From Rhodobacterales bacterium HKCCE2091 (lineage in GTDB: Bacteria; Pseudomonadota; Alphaproteobacteria; Rhodobacterales; Rhodobacteraceae): 64,000 nt of DNA. Made by a program: the position numbers and the translations under genes. The DNA lies in the NCBI GenBank assembly GCA_015689685.1, contig WVSL01000004.1, positions 308,814 to 372,813 on the forward strand. The letters run 5' to 3'. Under the pieces are notes generated by a model, which was given only the letters and a program-made list of their open reading frames with translations, was not told the origin of the DNA and searched no databases. Shown piece after piece: positions 1 to 8,418 of this stretch. Within the stretch, counting starts at the first letter, position 1. The number at the start of each line of letters is the position of its first letter.

Positions 1-140
1 AGGTCGTCCGCACCGCGCTGGAAGACGCCGCATCGGTCGCGTCGCTGCTCATCACCACCGAGGCGATGGTGGCCGACAAGCCGAAGAAGGACGACAGCCC
101 GGCAATGCCCGACATGGGCGGCATGGGCGGCATGATGTAA
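1..140 (+). CDS. groEL: 60 kDa chaperonin GroEL, C-terminal end (partial)
   Basis: Only the last 45 codons are present and the gene begins before the window. The visible residues read [20 protein letters not shown] and end in the methionine/glycine-rich tail GGMGGMM followed by TAA. That tail is the classic flexible C-terminus of bacterial GroEL, the ATP-driven folding chamber subunit that works with GroES in the cytoplasm. A strong hairpin terminator follows directly, so this is the end of the groESL transcript. Rhodobacterales can carry more than one groEL, and the fragment cannot tell which copy this is. Confidence 0.95.
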   Translation, partial: VVRTALEDAASVASLLITTEAMVADKPKKDDSPAMPDMGGMGGMM

Positions 141-203
141 GGTTTCGCACCCGCGAAACCCGCCGGAACCGGCAGTGCAAGGGCCCCCTCGCGGGGCCCT
201 TGT
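141..203 (+). terminator. Terminator region after groEL
   Basis: Three hairpins follow the groEL stop codon. Positions 141-148 pair with 153-160 (8 bp, loop ACCC). A short CCGG stem follows. Positions 178-187 pair perfectly with 193-202 (10 bp, loop CTCGC). The last stem ends in CCCTTGT, with little of a U-tract, so termination would rely mainly on the very stable GC stem. Confidence 0.75.
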
Positions 204-269
204 CACGTTCTGGGAGGGGCGCGGGGCCGCCGCTGCCGGCAGCGCCGCGCGCCGTCCTGCGAGTGAGAG

Positions 270-290
270 CCATTATCAATTGTTATCAAC
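270..290. promoter_or_regulatory. AT-rich Fur-family-like site before the cation efflux gene
   Basis: This 21-bp AT-rich block contains two direct copies of TTATCAA separated by TTG, inside otherwise about 70% GC sequence and about 60 bp before the transporter start. ATTATCAATTG-type repeats resemble Fur or related iron/manganese boxes. The resemblance is visual only and no regulator is encoded nearby. Confidence 0.3.
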
Positions 291-347
291 GGATTGCTTT
301 GCGGGCGTTCAGCCCGTAGGTGCGGGGCACGTGTCGGAGGACCTGCC

Positions 348-1244
348 TTGCCCGCCACCCTGAAACTCGCCATCGGGAGCCTCGTCGTCGGGCTGGGCGT
401 GCTGGGGCTGAAGCTGCTGGCATGGTGGATGACCGGGTCCGTCGCGCTTTACTCCGACGCGCTGGAGAGCACCGTCAACCTCGCCACCGCGCTCGCCGCG
501 CTGGTCGCGATCCGGGTCGCGGCGATGCCGCCGGACGCGAACCATCCGTTCGGCCACCACAAGGCGGAGTATTTCAGCGCGGTGCTGGAAGGCGCGATGA
601 TCATCGTCGCGGCGGTGTTCATCCTGCGCGAGGCCTTCACCGGGTTCCTCGACCCCGTCGCCCTGGACGCGCCGATCGAGGGACTGGCGATCAACGGCGC
701 GGCGACGGCGGTGAACGCTGTCTGGGCCTTCGTGCTGGTGCGGCAGGGGCGGCGGTTGCGCTCGCCCGCGCTGGTCGCCGACGGCAGGCATCTCTGGACC
801 GACGTCATCACTTCGGCCGGGGTCGCGGCGGGGGTGCTGCTGGCGCTGGCGACGGGGTGGTGGATCCTCGACCCGGCGATGGCGGCGCTGGTCGCGGTCA
901 ACATCCTGTGGTCGGGCAGCCGGGTGGTGAAGGAGAGCCTGAGCGGGCTGATGGACGAGGCGGTGCCGGAAACGGTGCTGGGCCGGATCCGCGACGTGAT
1001 CTCGTCCGAGGGCTGGGGCGCGGTGGAGGCCCACGACCTGCGCACCCGGCAGGCGGGCGCGGCGACCTTCGTGGAATTCCACCTGGTGGTTCCGGGCGAT
1101 GCCAGCGTCTACGAGGCGCACGAGATCTGTGACCGCATCGAGGCCGCGATTCACGACGCCGTGCCGCAGAGCCGGGTCACGATCCACGTGGAGCCCGAGC
1201 ACAAGTCGAAGCACAGCGGCATCGTGGTGATGGATCAGGCCTGA
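348..1244 (+). CDS. Cation diffusion facilitator (FieF-type metal efflux pump)
   Basis: This is a 298-residue inner-membrane antiporter of the CDF family, which exports divalent metals (Fe, Zn, Mn) in exchange for protons. About six membrane segments lie within residues 6-185, followed by a soluble C-terminal domain (about 200-290). Family residues are visible: SDALES at 36-41 in TM2 and HLWTD at 148-152 (His148/Asp152) in TM5. TM2 has D37 with E40/S41 rather than the D-x3-D of E. coli FieF, so metal preference cannot be inferred. The start is TTG at 348, because GGAGG at 336-340 sits 7 nt upstream. A longer reading from 294 has no such site. The gene converges with the next gene with a 4-bp gap. 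Confidence 0.85.
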   Translation: MPATLKLAIGSLVVGLGVLGLKLLAWWMTGSVALYSDALESTVNLATALAALVAIRVAAMPPDANHPFGHHKAEYFSAVLEGAMIIVAAVFILREAFTGFLDPVALDAPIEGLAINGAATAVNAVWAFVLVRQGRRLRSPALVADGRHLWTDVITSAGVAAGVLLALATGWWILDPAMAALVAVNILWSGSRVVKESLSGLMDEAVPETVLGRIRDVISSEGWGAVEAHDLRTRQAGAATFVEFHLVVPGDASVYEAHEICDRIEAAIHDAVPQSRVTIHVEPEHKSKHSGIVVMDQA

Positions 1245-1248
1245 GCCG

Positions 1249-1617
1249 TCAGTCGCCGCTTTCGGCGCCGAAGTAGAAGCCGACCGCCGTGCCGAAGACC
1301 CCGGTGACGGCCGACAGCGCGATCGGGATGCCGTCCTTCGCGGCCTCCATCAGCGCCTCGGACAGGGCCGGGTCGGCACCGTTCAGAAGGACGAGGTTGG
1401 CGGTGAAGAGCAGCGCCAGGAGGGCCAGCACGACGACCGCGAACAGCACGAAGAGCGCGATGGCGAAGCCGCGGCGGAAGCGGGCGTCGCGGAAGCGGGT
1501 GCCGGCCTCGATCACCTCCAGCGCCTTGTCGGGCAGGGACCGGACCCGGTCGCGGCCGAGCGTGTCGATCTCGACCTTGGGGAGGGTCGGGCGCAGGCAG
1601 GGGCTTTCGTCGGTCAT
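1249..1617 (-). CDS. Small membrane protein with two TM segments, paired with an RHH protein
   Basis: I do not recognise this 122-residue protein. It has a charged N-terminal half (residues 1-50), a long hydrophobic segment at about 51-77 and a second, weaker one at about 98-117 (GIPIALSAVTGVFGTAVGFY), so it is probably an inner-membrane protein. Its ATG overlaps the TGA of the upstream ribbon-helix-helix gene (ATGA at 1614-1617), so the two are translationally coupled. The pairing suggests a joint role, but nothing in the sequence names it. Confidence 0.6.
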   Translation of the reverse strand: MTDESPCLRPTLPKVEIDTLGRDRVRSLPDKALEVIEAGTRFRDARFRRGFAIALFVLFAVVVLALLALLFTANLVLLNGADPALSEALMEAAKDGIPIALSAVTGVFGTAVGFYFGAESGD

Positions 1618-1844
1618 GCCACGCCCCCGAGCAGGAGCTCGCTTTCCACCCGGCCATCGGCGTCGGCAAGGTAGAGCCTGCGCCCCTCGGCCCGGCGGAG
1701 GGCGAGGTGATGCTGCAGGCCGAGCGCGGCGCGGATCACCTCGGCGTCGCTGCGCAAACCGCTGATCCGCTTGATTTCCTCGAGTATCTGCCGCGTGTCG
1801 TCGGACAGGCGAACGCATAGCTGCTCGGGCCTGTGGGGCACCAT
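1614..1844 (-). CDS. Ribbon-helix-helix (Arc/MetJ-type) putative DNA-binding protein
   Basis: This is a 76-residue protein. Residues 10-45 look like a ribbon-helix-helix fold: a short strand QLCVRLSDDTR, then two helices separated by a SGLRSDAEVIRAAL turn. Such proteins act as dimeric repressors or antitoxins. The ATG at 1844 has AGAGGT 8 nt upstream. Its stop overlaps the start of the membrane-protein gene. The DNA-binding call rests on the N-terminal pattern alone; the C-terminal 30 residues match nothing I know. Confidence 0.6.
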   Translation of the reverse strand: MVPHRPEQLCVRLSDDTRQILEEIKRISGLRSDAEVIRAALGLQHHLALRRAEGRRLYLADADGRVESELLLGGVA

Positions 1845-1992
1845 CGCATCGGACCTCTGTCGGGGGAAACTCGGGCCGGAGGATGCGCGCGGTCTGGTTA
1901 ACATCGGGTTGAGCGCGGGGGTTCCGGGGCGCGGGGCGCGGGGCTAGGGTGGCCGCGAACCAGAGACGGCGCGGCGGACGGGGGAAAGCGGC

Positions 1993-2847
1993 ATGGAACG
2001 GATCGGCATCATCGGGCTTGGCCGGATGGGCAGCGCGCTGGCGCGGCGGCTGTCGGCGCAGGGCGCGGAGGTCACCGGCTGGACGCGGCGCGGCGTGCCC
2101 GCCGACCTGCCGGTCGCGGCGGCGGCTGACCCGGCGGCACTGGCGGCGGCGGCGGACGTGATCGTGCTGAGCCTCTACGACGACGCGGCGGTGCGCGAGG
2201 TGGTCGGCGGGCTGACCCGGACCCGGCTCGACGGAAAGCTGATCGTGGACACGAGCACCGTGGTCCCGTCGCTTCTGCCGGGCCTGTCGGACGCCATCGC
2301 GGCGGCGGGCGCGCGCGCGGTGGACGCGCCGATCTCGGGCGGGCCGGAGATGGTTGAGGGCGGCACCTGCGGCATCTTCGTCGGCGGCGCGGGCGCGGAC
2401 GCGGACCGGGCGCTGGCGGTGCTGCGGCTGGTGACGGACAAGGCATTGCATGTCGGCCCGCTGGGCGCGGGGCAGGCGATGAAGGCGGTCAACAACACCG
2501 TCCTGCAGGGCTACATGACCACGCTGTGCGCCGCGCTGCCGGTGGCGAAGGCGGCGGGCATCGACATGGAGCTGGTGCTGAAGCTCCTGATCGCGGGGCC
2601 GGCGGGGACGCCGATGCTGTCGACGCGGCTGCCGAAGATCCTGGGCGAGGACGAGACCGTGGGCTTCCCCGTCGCCGCCGCGCTCGACGATTGCGACATC
2701 TTCCGCGCCGCCGCGTCGGAGGCCGGGGCGGACACGACGGTACTGGACGCCGCGCGCCGCCGGATGGCCGCCGCGGTCGAGGCCGGGCTGGGCGAGCGCG
2801 ACCTTGCCGTGCTGGTGCCCCATGCGTGGGAGGCGGGCGGGGCGTGA
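1993..2847 (+). CDS. NAD(P)-dependent beta-hydroxyacid dehydrogenase (HIBADH/6PGDH-like)
   Basis: This is a 284-residue cytoplasmic oxidoreductase. The Rossmann motif GLGRMG lies at residues 8-13, the substrate motif DAPISGG at 111-117, and the catalytic lysine region GAGQAMKAVNN at 158-168 (K164, N168). These are the signatures of 3-hydroxyisobutyrate dehydrogenase-type enzymes, which oxidise short beta-hydroxyacids or reduce tartronate semialdehyde or succinate semialdehyde. The exact substrate cannot be read from sequence. Its TGA overlaps the GTG start of the PhnM-like gene, so the two are co-translated. Confidence 0.8.
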   Translation: MERIGIIGLGRMGSALARRLSAQGAEVTGWTRRGVPADLPVAAAADPAALAAAADVIVLSLYDDAAVREVVGGLTRTRLDGKLIVDTSTVVPSLLPGLSDAIAAAGARAVDAPISGGPEMVEGGTCGIFVGGAGADADRALAVLRLVTDKALHVGPLGAGQAMKAVNNTVLQGYMTTLCAALPVAKAAGIDMELVLKLLIAGPAGTPMLSTRLPKILGEDETVGFPVAAALDDCDIFRAAASEAGADTTVLDAARRRMAAAVEAGLGERDLAVLVPHAWEAGGA

Positions 2848-3980
2848 CGCCGCTGACGCTTTCCGGCGCGACGGTGCCGGGCCCGGACGGCCCGGAACGG
2901 CGGGATATCGGCCTGCGCGACGGGCTGATCCGCGGGCCGGGGGCGGGGCGGGTCATCGACCTGTCGGGCCTTCTGCTCCTGCCCGGGATCGTCGACCCCC
3001 ACGGCGACGGGTTCGAACGGCATCTCGCCCCGCGGCGGGGCGCGGCGGTGGACCTTGCGCTCGGTCTCGCCGCGGCCGAGGCCGAGATCCTCGCCAACGG
3101 CATCACCACGGCCTGCCTCGCCCAGTCCTGGTCCTGGGAGGGCGGGATGCGCGGGCCGGAGTTCGCCGCGCGGCTGGCGGAGGCGCTGGCGGTCTATCGC
3201 GGCGTCGCGGACCTGCGGATGCAGCTCAGGATCGAGATCGGGCCGCGCGAGGAGTTCGATGCCGCCGCGGCGCTGGTGGAACGGTTCGCGATCCCCTTCG
3301 CGGTGTTCAACGACCACCTCCCGCACGACGCGGTGGCGAAGGGGCGCAAGCCGCCGTCGCTCGAAGGCCAGGCGCTGAAGGCGGGGCGGTCGCCCGAGGC
3401 GCACCGGGCGTTCATCGAGCGGATGTGCCGGGAGATCGGCGCCGCGCGGGCGGAGCTTCCGGCGCTGGCGGCGCGGCTGCGGGCGGCGGGGGCGCTGGTG
3501 GGCAGCCACGACGACCCGGACCCGGAAACGCGGGCCGGGTTCCGGGCGATGGGCGCGACGGTCGCGGAATTCCCGATGGCGCTGGAGGCCGCAGTCGCGG
3601 CGGCGGAGGCGGGCGACCCGGTCATCATGGGGGCGCCGAACGTGACCCGGGGCCGGTCGCACAAGCGCGGCGGGCTGGCCGCGCGGGCGGTGCTGGAGGC
3701 CGGCGCGGCGACGGCGCTGGCATCGGACTACCACTACCCCGCGCCGCTTGCCGCCGCCGCGCGGCTGGTGGCCGACGGCTGGCCGCTGGCGCGGGCCTGG
3801 ACGCTCGTCTCCGAGGGGCCGGCGCGGATCCTGGGATTGCGCGACCGGGGCCGGATCGCGGAAGGTCTGCGCGGGGACCTCGCGGTGGTCGCGGCCGACC
3901 TGTCGCGGGTTCATGGAACCTTCGTCGCGGGGCGGATCGGGTACGCGGACGCGGTGATGTGCGAACGGGTGCTGGCATGA
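2844..3980 (+). CDS. phnM: PhnM-like alpha-D-ribose 1-methylphosphonate 5-triphosphate diphosphatase
   Basis: This is a 378-residue metal-dependent amidohydrolase, the usual PhnM length. Metal-site motifs are visible: DPHGDGFERH at 51-60, SHDD at 221-224, GAPN at 263-266 and SDYHYP at 294-299. In the C-P lyase pathway PhnM removes pyrophosphate from ribosyl-methylphosphonate triphosphate. No other phn gene (phnGHIJKL) is nearby. It is instead coupled to a hydroxyacid dehydrogenase and followed by an EamA transporter, so it may act with a distant phn cluster or on another substrate. The start is GTG at 2844 (GTGA overlap). Confidence 0.75.
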   Translation: MTPLTLSGATVPGPDGPERRDIGLRDGLIRGPGAGRVIDLSGLLLLPGIVDPHGDGFERHLAPRRGAAVDLALGLAAAEAEILANGITTACLAQSWSWEGGMRGPEFAARLAEALAVYRGVADLRMQLRIEIGPREEFDAAAALVERFAIPFAVFNDHLPHDAVAKGRKPPSLEGQALKAGRSPEAHRAFIERMCREIGAARAELPALAARLRAAGALVGSHDDPDPETRAGFRAMGATVAEFPMALEAAVAAAEAGDPVIMGAPNVTRGRSHKRGGLAARAVLEAGAATALASDYHYPAPLAAAARLVADGWPLARAWTLVSEGPARILGLRDRGRIAEGLRGDLAVVAADLSRVHGTFVAGRIGYADAVMCERVLA

Positions 3981-4056
3981 GACGACGGGCGCGGCGGGGC
4001 CGGACGGGGCGGCGCGGCAGGTCCCGCCCCGCGGCGGTGCAAGGGGGAGGCGGGCG

Positions 4057-4935
4057 ATGACGGGGGCGCGGCTCTGGGCGCTTGTCGCGGTGACGATGTG
4101 CGCCTTCGCGGCGAATTCGATCCTGAACCGGCTGGCGGTGGACGGGGGGCATATCGACGCCCTGTCCTTCGCGCTGGTTCGGGTGCTGGCGGGGGCGGCG
4201 ATGCTGTCGCTGCTGATCGTCGCTACGGGGCGGAGACCGGCCCTGCCGCCGCCGCGGCGGCTGATGTCGGCGGCGATGCTGGCGCTTTACCTGCTGGGGT
4301 TCTCGACGGCTTACGTCCATCTCGACGCGGGGCTCGGCGCGCTGATCCTGTTCGGCGGCGTGCAGCTGACGATGTTCTGCGCCGGGCTGGTGCGCGGCGA
4401 GACGATCCCGGCGCGCCGCTGGGCCGGGGCGGCGCTGGCCTTCGGCGGCCTCGCGCTGCTGGTCGGGCCGGGGGCGGGCGGCGGATCGCTGGTCGGGGCC
4501 GCGGCGATGCTGGCGGCGGCGCTGGGCTGGGGGCTTTATTCCGTGCTCGGCCGGGGCGCGGAGGACCCGCTGCCGGAAACCGCGGCGAGCTTCCTGATCG
4601 CGGTGCCGATGGTCTGGGTACCGATCCTGCTGGTGCCGGTGAGCCCGGAGGGCGGCGTGCCGATCGACGCGGCGGGCTGGGCGCTGGCGATCCTGTCGGG
4701 CGCGGTGACATCGGGGCTGGGCTACGCGCTGTGGTACGCGATCCTGCGCCGGATCGAGACCGCGACCGCGGCGCTGGTGCAACTGTCCGCGCCGCTGATC
4801 GCGGTGGCAGGCGGGGTGGTGCTGCTGGACGAGGGGGTGAGCCTGCGGCTGATCGTGTCGGCGGCGCTGATCCTCGGCGGGATCGCCTTCGGGCTGTGGC
4901 GGCCTCAGCGGACGATCGGCTCCAGCGGGTCGTAG
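4057..4935 (+). CDS. EamA-family (DMT) transporter
   Basis: This is a 292-residue inner-membrane protein with about ten hydrophobic helices in two repeated halves (about 5-140 and 150-285), the usual drug/metabolite transporter layout. Substrates vary within the family, from amino acids to purines and metabolites. GGGGGAGG ends about 6 nt before the ATG. A 76-bp GC-rich spacer with no visible gene separates it from phnM. Its last 31 bp overlap the convergent Nudix gene. Confidence 0.8.
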   Translation: MTGARLWALVAVTMCAFAANSILNRLAVDGGHIDALSFALVRVLAGAAMLSLLIVATGRRPALPPPRRLMSAAMLALYLLGFSTAYVHLDAGLGALILFGGVQLTMFCAGLVRGETIPARRWAGAALAFGGLALLVGPGAGGGSLVGAAAMLAAALGWGLYSVLGRGAEDPLPETAASFLIAVPMVWVPILLVPVSPEGGVPIDAAGWALAILSGAVTSGLGYALWYAILRRIETATAALVQLSAPLIAVAGGVVLLDEGVSLRLIVSAALILGGIAFGLWRPQRTIGSSGS

Positions 4936-5345
4936 AGCGTAGCCTCGCCCCAGGCGGCCTCGGCCAGGGTGTCGGGTTTCACCCTGAGGCCGGCCAGGTC
5001 GTCGCGGGTTACGAGGATGCGGCGGGCGACGACGCCCTCGGGGTCGCGCCAGTCGTCGGAGAGGCGGCCCGCGACGTGGCTGACGCGGAAGTAGATGTCG
5101 ACCTGGTGGAAGGTGCCGGCGGGGTCGTGGAACTCGTTGACGAGGCAGGGCGCGTGGACCGCTACGGTGAGGCCGGTTTCCTCGTGGAACTCGCGCCGGA
5201 GGTTGTCGGGCAGCGAGGTGCCGCGCTCCACCCCGCCGCCGGGCGCGCACCAGAGATCGGACCGGTCATCCGGCCAGGCGTTGACGAGAAGCAGGCGGTC
5301 GTCGAGAAGCAGGAGGCCGCGAACGGCGAGGCGGGGGCCGGGCAT
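4905..5345 (-). CDS. Nudix hydrolase
   Basis: This 146-residue Nudix-fold enzyme should hydrolyse a nucleoside diphosphate linked to another moiety. The Nudix box lies at about residues 38-60 and includes GGGVERGT and REFHEETGL. The REUXEEXGU part is intact, but the upstream Glu of GX5E is Thr, so activity may be altered. An aromatic WCAPGG precedes the box. ATG at 5345 was chosen over a TTG 36 nt further upstream because the fold starts right after it. It overlaps the end of the EamA gene and diverges from the hydrolase at 5394. Confidence 0.75.
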   Translation of the reverse strand: MPGPRLAVRGLLLLDDRLLLVNAWPDDRSDLWCAPGGGVERGTSLPDNLRREFHEETGLTVAVHAPCLVNEFHDPAGTFHQVDIYFRVSHVAGRLSDDWRDPEGVVARRILVTRDDLAGLRVKPDTLAEAAWGEATLYDPLEPIVR

Positions 5346-5393
5346 GGGCCGGAGCCTGCGCGGGAGGCGGAGGGATTGCAAGCCGGGGTCAGC

Positions 5394-6083
5394 ATGGCGA
5401 CGGAAGGCGAAACGGTGATCCTGCTACACGGCCTCGCGCGGGGCGCGGCGTCGATGGAGCCGCTTGCCGTGGCGCTGCGGCGGGCGGGATACCGCGCGGT
5501 GAACCGCGACTATCCCTCCACCCGCGCGACGGTGGAGGAACTGGCGGCGCGGGTCGTGGGGCGGGCGCTGGAGGACCACGGCGACCGGCGGGTGAGCTTC
5601 GTCACCCATTCGCTCGGCGGGATCCTCGTGCGGGTCTACCTCGACGGGAAGCGGCCGGAGAACCTGGGCCGCGTGGTGATGCTGGGGCCGCCGAACAGCG
5701 GGTCTGAGGTGGTGGACGCGCTGCGCGGGCTGCCGCCGTTCGAGTGGTTCAACGGACCCGCGGGCGCGCAGCTCGGGACCGAGGTGGATTCGCTCGTCCG
5801 CAGGCTCGGCCCGGCGGAGTTCGAGCTGGGCGTGATCGCGGGCACGGTGTCGCTGAACCCGGTGTTCTCGGCGCTGATCGAGGGGCCGAACGACGGCAAG
5901 GTCTCGGTCGCCTCTACCCGGACAGAGGGCATGGCGGACCACATCGTGCTGCCCGTGAGCCATACCTGGATGATGATGAACCCGCTGGTGATCGCGCAGG
6001 TGCTGGCGTTCCTGGCGGAGGGGCGGTTCGAACACGGGCTGAGCTATGGCGAGGCGGTGCGGCGGCTGCTGCCGGTGGGGTAG
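5394..6083 (+). CDS. Small alpha/beta hydrolase (lipase/esterase-like)
   Basis: This is a 229-residue alpha/beta hydrolase. The oxyanion-hole motif LLHGLARG lies at about 10-17, and the nucleophile elbow THSLGG (GxSxG variant, Ser in HSLGG) at about 66-71. A candidate catalytic His is in LPVSHTW near residue 189. The pattern matches short triacylglycerol lipase-like proteins that act on acyl esters. There is no signal peptide. It is divergent from the Nudix gene and no substrate can be assigned. Confidence 0.75.
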   Translation: MATEGETVILLHGLARGAASMEPLAVALRRAGYRAVNRDYPSTRATVEELAARVVGRALEDHGDRRVSFVTHSLGGILVRVYLDGKRPENLGRVVMLGPPNSGSEVVDALRGLPPFEWFNGPAGAQLGTEVDSLVRRLGPAEFELGVIAGTVSLNPVFSALIEGPNDGKVSVASTRTEGMADHIVLPVSHTWMMMNPLVIAQVLAFLAEGRFEHGLSYGEAVRRLLPVG

Positions 6084-6378
6084 CGCGCGCCTCCTCGCAC
6101 CCGGTTTGCACCGGGTCCTCGTCGGCGCGGCGCGCCTTTCGGGCGCGCGGGCGGGGGGGAACGTGTGGAGTGGGTGCGGGGGGCTCGGGCTCACCAAAGC
6201 GAAGACCTTCGCTCCGGACCCGCCATCGCCTGCGCCCTGCCTGGCGCCCCGCCGTCCGCCGCGCAATCGGAGTAGCGGTTTCCACGCCTGCGGCGCGGAT
6301 CCTCCGCGATTCCGCTTGCCCGGCCGCCGCCGGCACGCCGTGGCGGTGCCAGGCGACGGCGGCTCCGAAGCGAAGGCG
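6084..6378. other. Convergent intergenic region without a gene
   Basis: These 295 bp lie between the hydrolase and purK, which converge. I see no credible reading frame. Two GC hairpins are present: ACCCGG at 99-104 past 6000 pairs with 6111-6116, and GCGCGCC at 6130-6136 pairs with 6142-6148. Neither has a T-run. They may serve as weak bidirectional terminators. Confidence 0.4.
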
Positions 6379-7455
6379 TTAGGCGGTGGAGAGCGGTTTC
6401 ACCCGGTTGACGTGGCCCATCTTGCGGCCCGGGCGGGCCTCGGACTTGCCGTAGAGATGGATCTGCACGCCGGGTTCGGCGGCGAGGTCGGGGGCGCGGT
6501 GGACCGCGTCGCCGACCAGGTTTTCCATCGTCACGTCGGCGTGGCGGGTGCCGTCGCCGAGGGGCCAGCCGGCGATGGCGCGGATGTGCTGTTCGAACTG
6601 GTCGACGGCGCAGCCGGCCTGGGTCCAGTGGCCGGAATTGTGGACCCGGGGCGCGATCTCGTTCACGAGAAGACCGTCGGCGGTGACGAAGAGTTCCACC
6701 CCCATGACGCCGACGTAATCGAGCGCGGTCAGGATGCGCGAGGCGATCAGGACCGCGTCCATGCGCAGGCGGTTGGGGATGTTCGCCGGGATTGTGGTGG
6801 TGGCGAGGATGCCGTCCTCGTGGACGTTCTCGCCGGGGTCGTAGGCGGCGACCTCTCCGGTGCGGCCGCGGGCGGCGATGACCGAGATCTCGGACGAGAA
6901 GGCGACGGTTTCCTCGGCGATCAGGGGCGCGCCGCCGAAGGCGGGCAGCGCCGCGCGAGCCTCGGCGATGTCGGCGACGCGGGCCTGGCCCTTGCCGTCG
7001 TAGCCGAAGCGGCGGGTCTTGAGGATCGCGGGCGTGCCGGTTTCGGCGAGCGCGGCGCCGAGGTCGGCGGCCTCGGTCACGGGGGCGAAGCGGGCGGTGG
7101 CGAGGCCGAGATCGCGCAGGAAGCTCTTTTCCACCAGCCGGTCTTGGCTCGTTTCCAGCGCGGAGCGGCAGGGGTAGAGCGGAACCCGCGCGGCGAGGTC
7201 GTCGAGCGCGGCGGCGGGGACGTTCTCGAACTCGAAGGTGACGAGATCGCAGGCCTCTGCGAAGGCGGCGAGGGCGTCGGCGTCCTCGTAGGGGGCGCGG
7301 GTGCGCTCGGCGGCGACATCGGCGGCCGGGGCGGGCCCGGGTTCGTAGACGTGGCAGCGATAGCCGAGACGCGCCGCGGCCATCGACAGCATCCGGCCGA
7401 GCTGGCCGCCGCCGAGGATGCCGATGGTGGAGCCCGGGGGCAGGCGGTCAGTCAT
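6379..7455 (-). CDS. purK: N5-carboxyaminoimidazole ribonucleotide synthase PurK
   Basis: This 358-residue ATP-grasp enzyme carboxylates AIR to N5-CAIR in de novo purine synthesis. Residues 13-22 ([10 protein letters not shown]) are the PurK N-terminal loop. The ATP-grasp core includes [13 protein letters not shown] and the metal-binding end [13 protein letters not shown]. Length is typical. It overlaps the 3' end of purE by 8 bp and is transcribed after it. Confidence 0.95.
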   Translation of the reverse strand: MTDRLPPGSTIGILGGGQLGRMLSMAAARLGYRCHVYEPGPAPAADVAAERTRAPYEDADALAAFAEACDLVTFEFENVPAAALDDLAARVPLYPCRSALETSQDRLVEKSFLRDLGLATARFAPVTEAADLGAALAETGTPAILKTRRFGYDGKGQARVADIAEARAALPAFGGAPLIAEETVAFSSEISVIAARGRTGEVAAYDPGENVHEDGILATTTIPANIPNRLRMDAVLIASRILTALDYVGVMGVELFVTADGLLVNEIAPRVHNSGHWTQAGCAVDQFEQHIRAIAGWPLGDGTRHADVTMENLVGDAVHRAPDLAAEPGVQIHLYGKSEARPGRKMGHVNRVKPLSTA

Positions 7456-7930
7456 CCTGCGGCGCCTCGGGGATCGAGGCCGACAGCTCCGCCCGCCAGG
7501 CCGCCAGCCGCCCGGCGAGGGCGGGATCGGACAGCGCCACGATCTGCGCGGCCATCAGGCCCGCGTTCGCCGCGCCGCCGATGGCCATCGTCGCGACCGG
7601 GTAGCCGCGCGGCATCTGGACGATGGAATAGAGCGAATCGACGCCCTTGAGCGCGCGGGTCTCGACCGGGACGCCGATCACCGGAACCAGGGTCTTCGAC
7701 GCGACCATGCCGGGCAGGTGGGCCGCGCCGCCGGCACCGGCAACGATGGCCTGCAGGCCGCGGCCCCGGGCGTCGGAGGCGTAGGACCAGAGCCGGTCGG
7801 GGGTGCGGTGGGCGGAGACGATGCGGGTCTCGTGCGGGACGCCGAGCGCGTCGAGGATTTCCGCGGCCGCGCGCATCGTCGGCCAGTCCGACTGGCTGCC
7901 CATGATGATCCCGACAAGCGGCGCCGTCAT
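7448..7930 (-). CDS. purE: 5-(carboxyamino)imidazole ribonucleotide mutase PurE
   Basis: This 160-residue cytoplasmic mutase converts N5-CAIR to CAIR, the step after PurK. The class I PurE signature [13 protein letters not shown] is at residues 7-19, SAHRTPDRL lies near 45, and GGAAHLPGM near 74. It is the first gene of the purEK operon, with a good sigma70-type promoter upstream. Confidence 0.95.
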   Translation of the reverse strand: MTAPLVGIIMGSQSDWPTMRAAAEILDALGVPHETRIVSAHRTPDRLWSYASDARGRGLQAIVAGAGGAAHLPGMVASKTLVPVIGVPVETRALKGVDSLYSIVQMPRGYPVATMAIGGAANAGLMAAQIVALSDPALAGRLAAWRAELSASIPEAPQDD

Positions 7931-7972
7931 CGCCCGATCCCTCCGGCCCGTATCCGTTCAGCCTGAACCGGC

Positions 7973-8001
7973 GTCTTAGCCGCGGGGGGGGATTTAGGCA
8001 A
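7973..8001 (-). promoter_or_regulatory. Promoter of purEK
   Basis: On the minus strand TTGCCT (plus 7996-8001) is followed after exactly 17 bp by TAAGAC (plus 7973-7978). The -35 box overlaps the stop codon region of the upstream YdcH-like gene, so purEK can be read separately from it. The expected start of transcription is near 7966, about 36 nt before the purE ATG. Confidence 0.5.
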
Positions 8002-8221
8002 TGATGTCGGGGGTCAGTTCGTCCTCGATCCGGGCGATGCGGTCCTTCAGCGCCAGTTTCTGCTTCTTCAGCCGCCGGAGCACGAGCGGATCGGGGCGGG
8101 AATTGTGCTGCAACGCCTCGATCGCCTCGTCGAGGTCGCGGTGTTCGCGGCGCAGGACCTCGAGCTTCACCCGCAGGACATCCTCGTGGGACATTTCGAC
8201 GGGCGGGTCGGAGGCGTTCAT
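7994..8221 (-). CDS. YdcH-like DUF465 protein
   Basis: This 75-residue, highly charged, largely helical protein matches the DUF465/YdcH family in length and pattern (LEVLRREHRDLDEAIE, then LKKQKLALKDRI). These are small coiled-coil proteins of unknown function common in Proteobacteria. The ATG at 8221 is preceded by AAGG at a 9-nt gap. MSHEDVL at 8194 is a possible shorter start. It is divergent from hsp20. Confidence 0.75.
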   Translation of the reverse strand: MNASDPPVEMSHEDVLRVKLEVLRREHRDLDEAIEALQHNSRPDPLVLRRLKKQKLALKDRIARIEDELTPDIIA

Positions 8222-8317
8222 CGGCCGGGCCTTCGTGTCGGGGAATCGGGGTGTTCGCAGCGTTGGCGGAGGATAGCGGGGAAGGGCGCGGGCGCAAAGC
8301 GGGGCAGGGCCGCGGGT

Positions 8318-8346
8318 CTTGCGGCGTGGCCGGCCGGACCCCATAT
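8318..8346 (+). promoter_or_regulatory. RpoH-type heat-shock promoter of hsp20
   Basis: CTTGCGG (8318-8324) and CCCCATAT (8339-8346) are separated by 14 bp. They match the sigma32 layout CTTG...CCCCAT closely. Transcription would start near 8353, leaving a leader of about 65 nt that folds as described in the next entry. Confidence 0.65.
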
Positions 8347-8356
8347 CGGGCGGGCA

Positions 8357-8416
8357 GGGGGCTGCCTCGCGGAGGGGCCCCCGGATGCAGATCGCTTGCC
8401 GTTGCGAAGGATGTGC
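8357..8416 (+). promoter_or_regulatory. ROSE-like RNA thermometer in the hsp20 leader
   Basis: A first hairpin pairs 8357-8362 with 8377-8382 (GGGGGC/GCCCCC). The second, directly before the ATG, sequesters the ribosome site. GCA (8387-8389) pairs with TGC (8414-8416), ATC (8391-8393) with GAT (8410-8412), and CTT (8395-8397) with AAG (8407-8409). G8394 is bulged opposite the AAGGA. The 5' strand contains TCGCT (8392-8396), matching the UYGCU motif that pairs with the Shine-Dalgarno in ROSE elements of alphaproteobacterial small heat-shock genes. Melting at high temperature would open translation. Confidence 0.65.
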
Positions 8417-8418
8417 CG

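Noticed and set aside
1249..2823. 524-codon minus-strand frame joining the small membrane protein to sequence opposite the hydroxyacid dehydrogenase
   Set aside because: Only the last 122 codons look like protein. The upstream part is Arg/Pro/Gln-rich antisense of the dehydrogenase.
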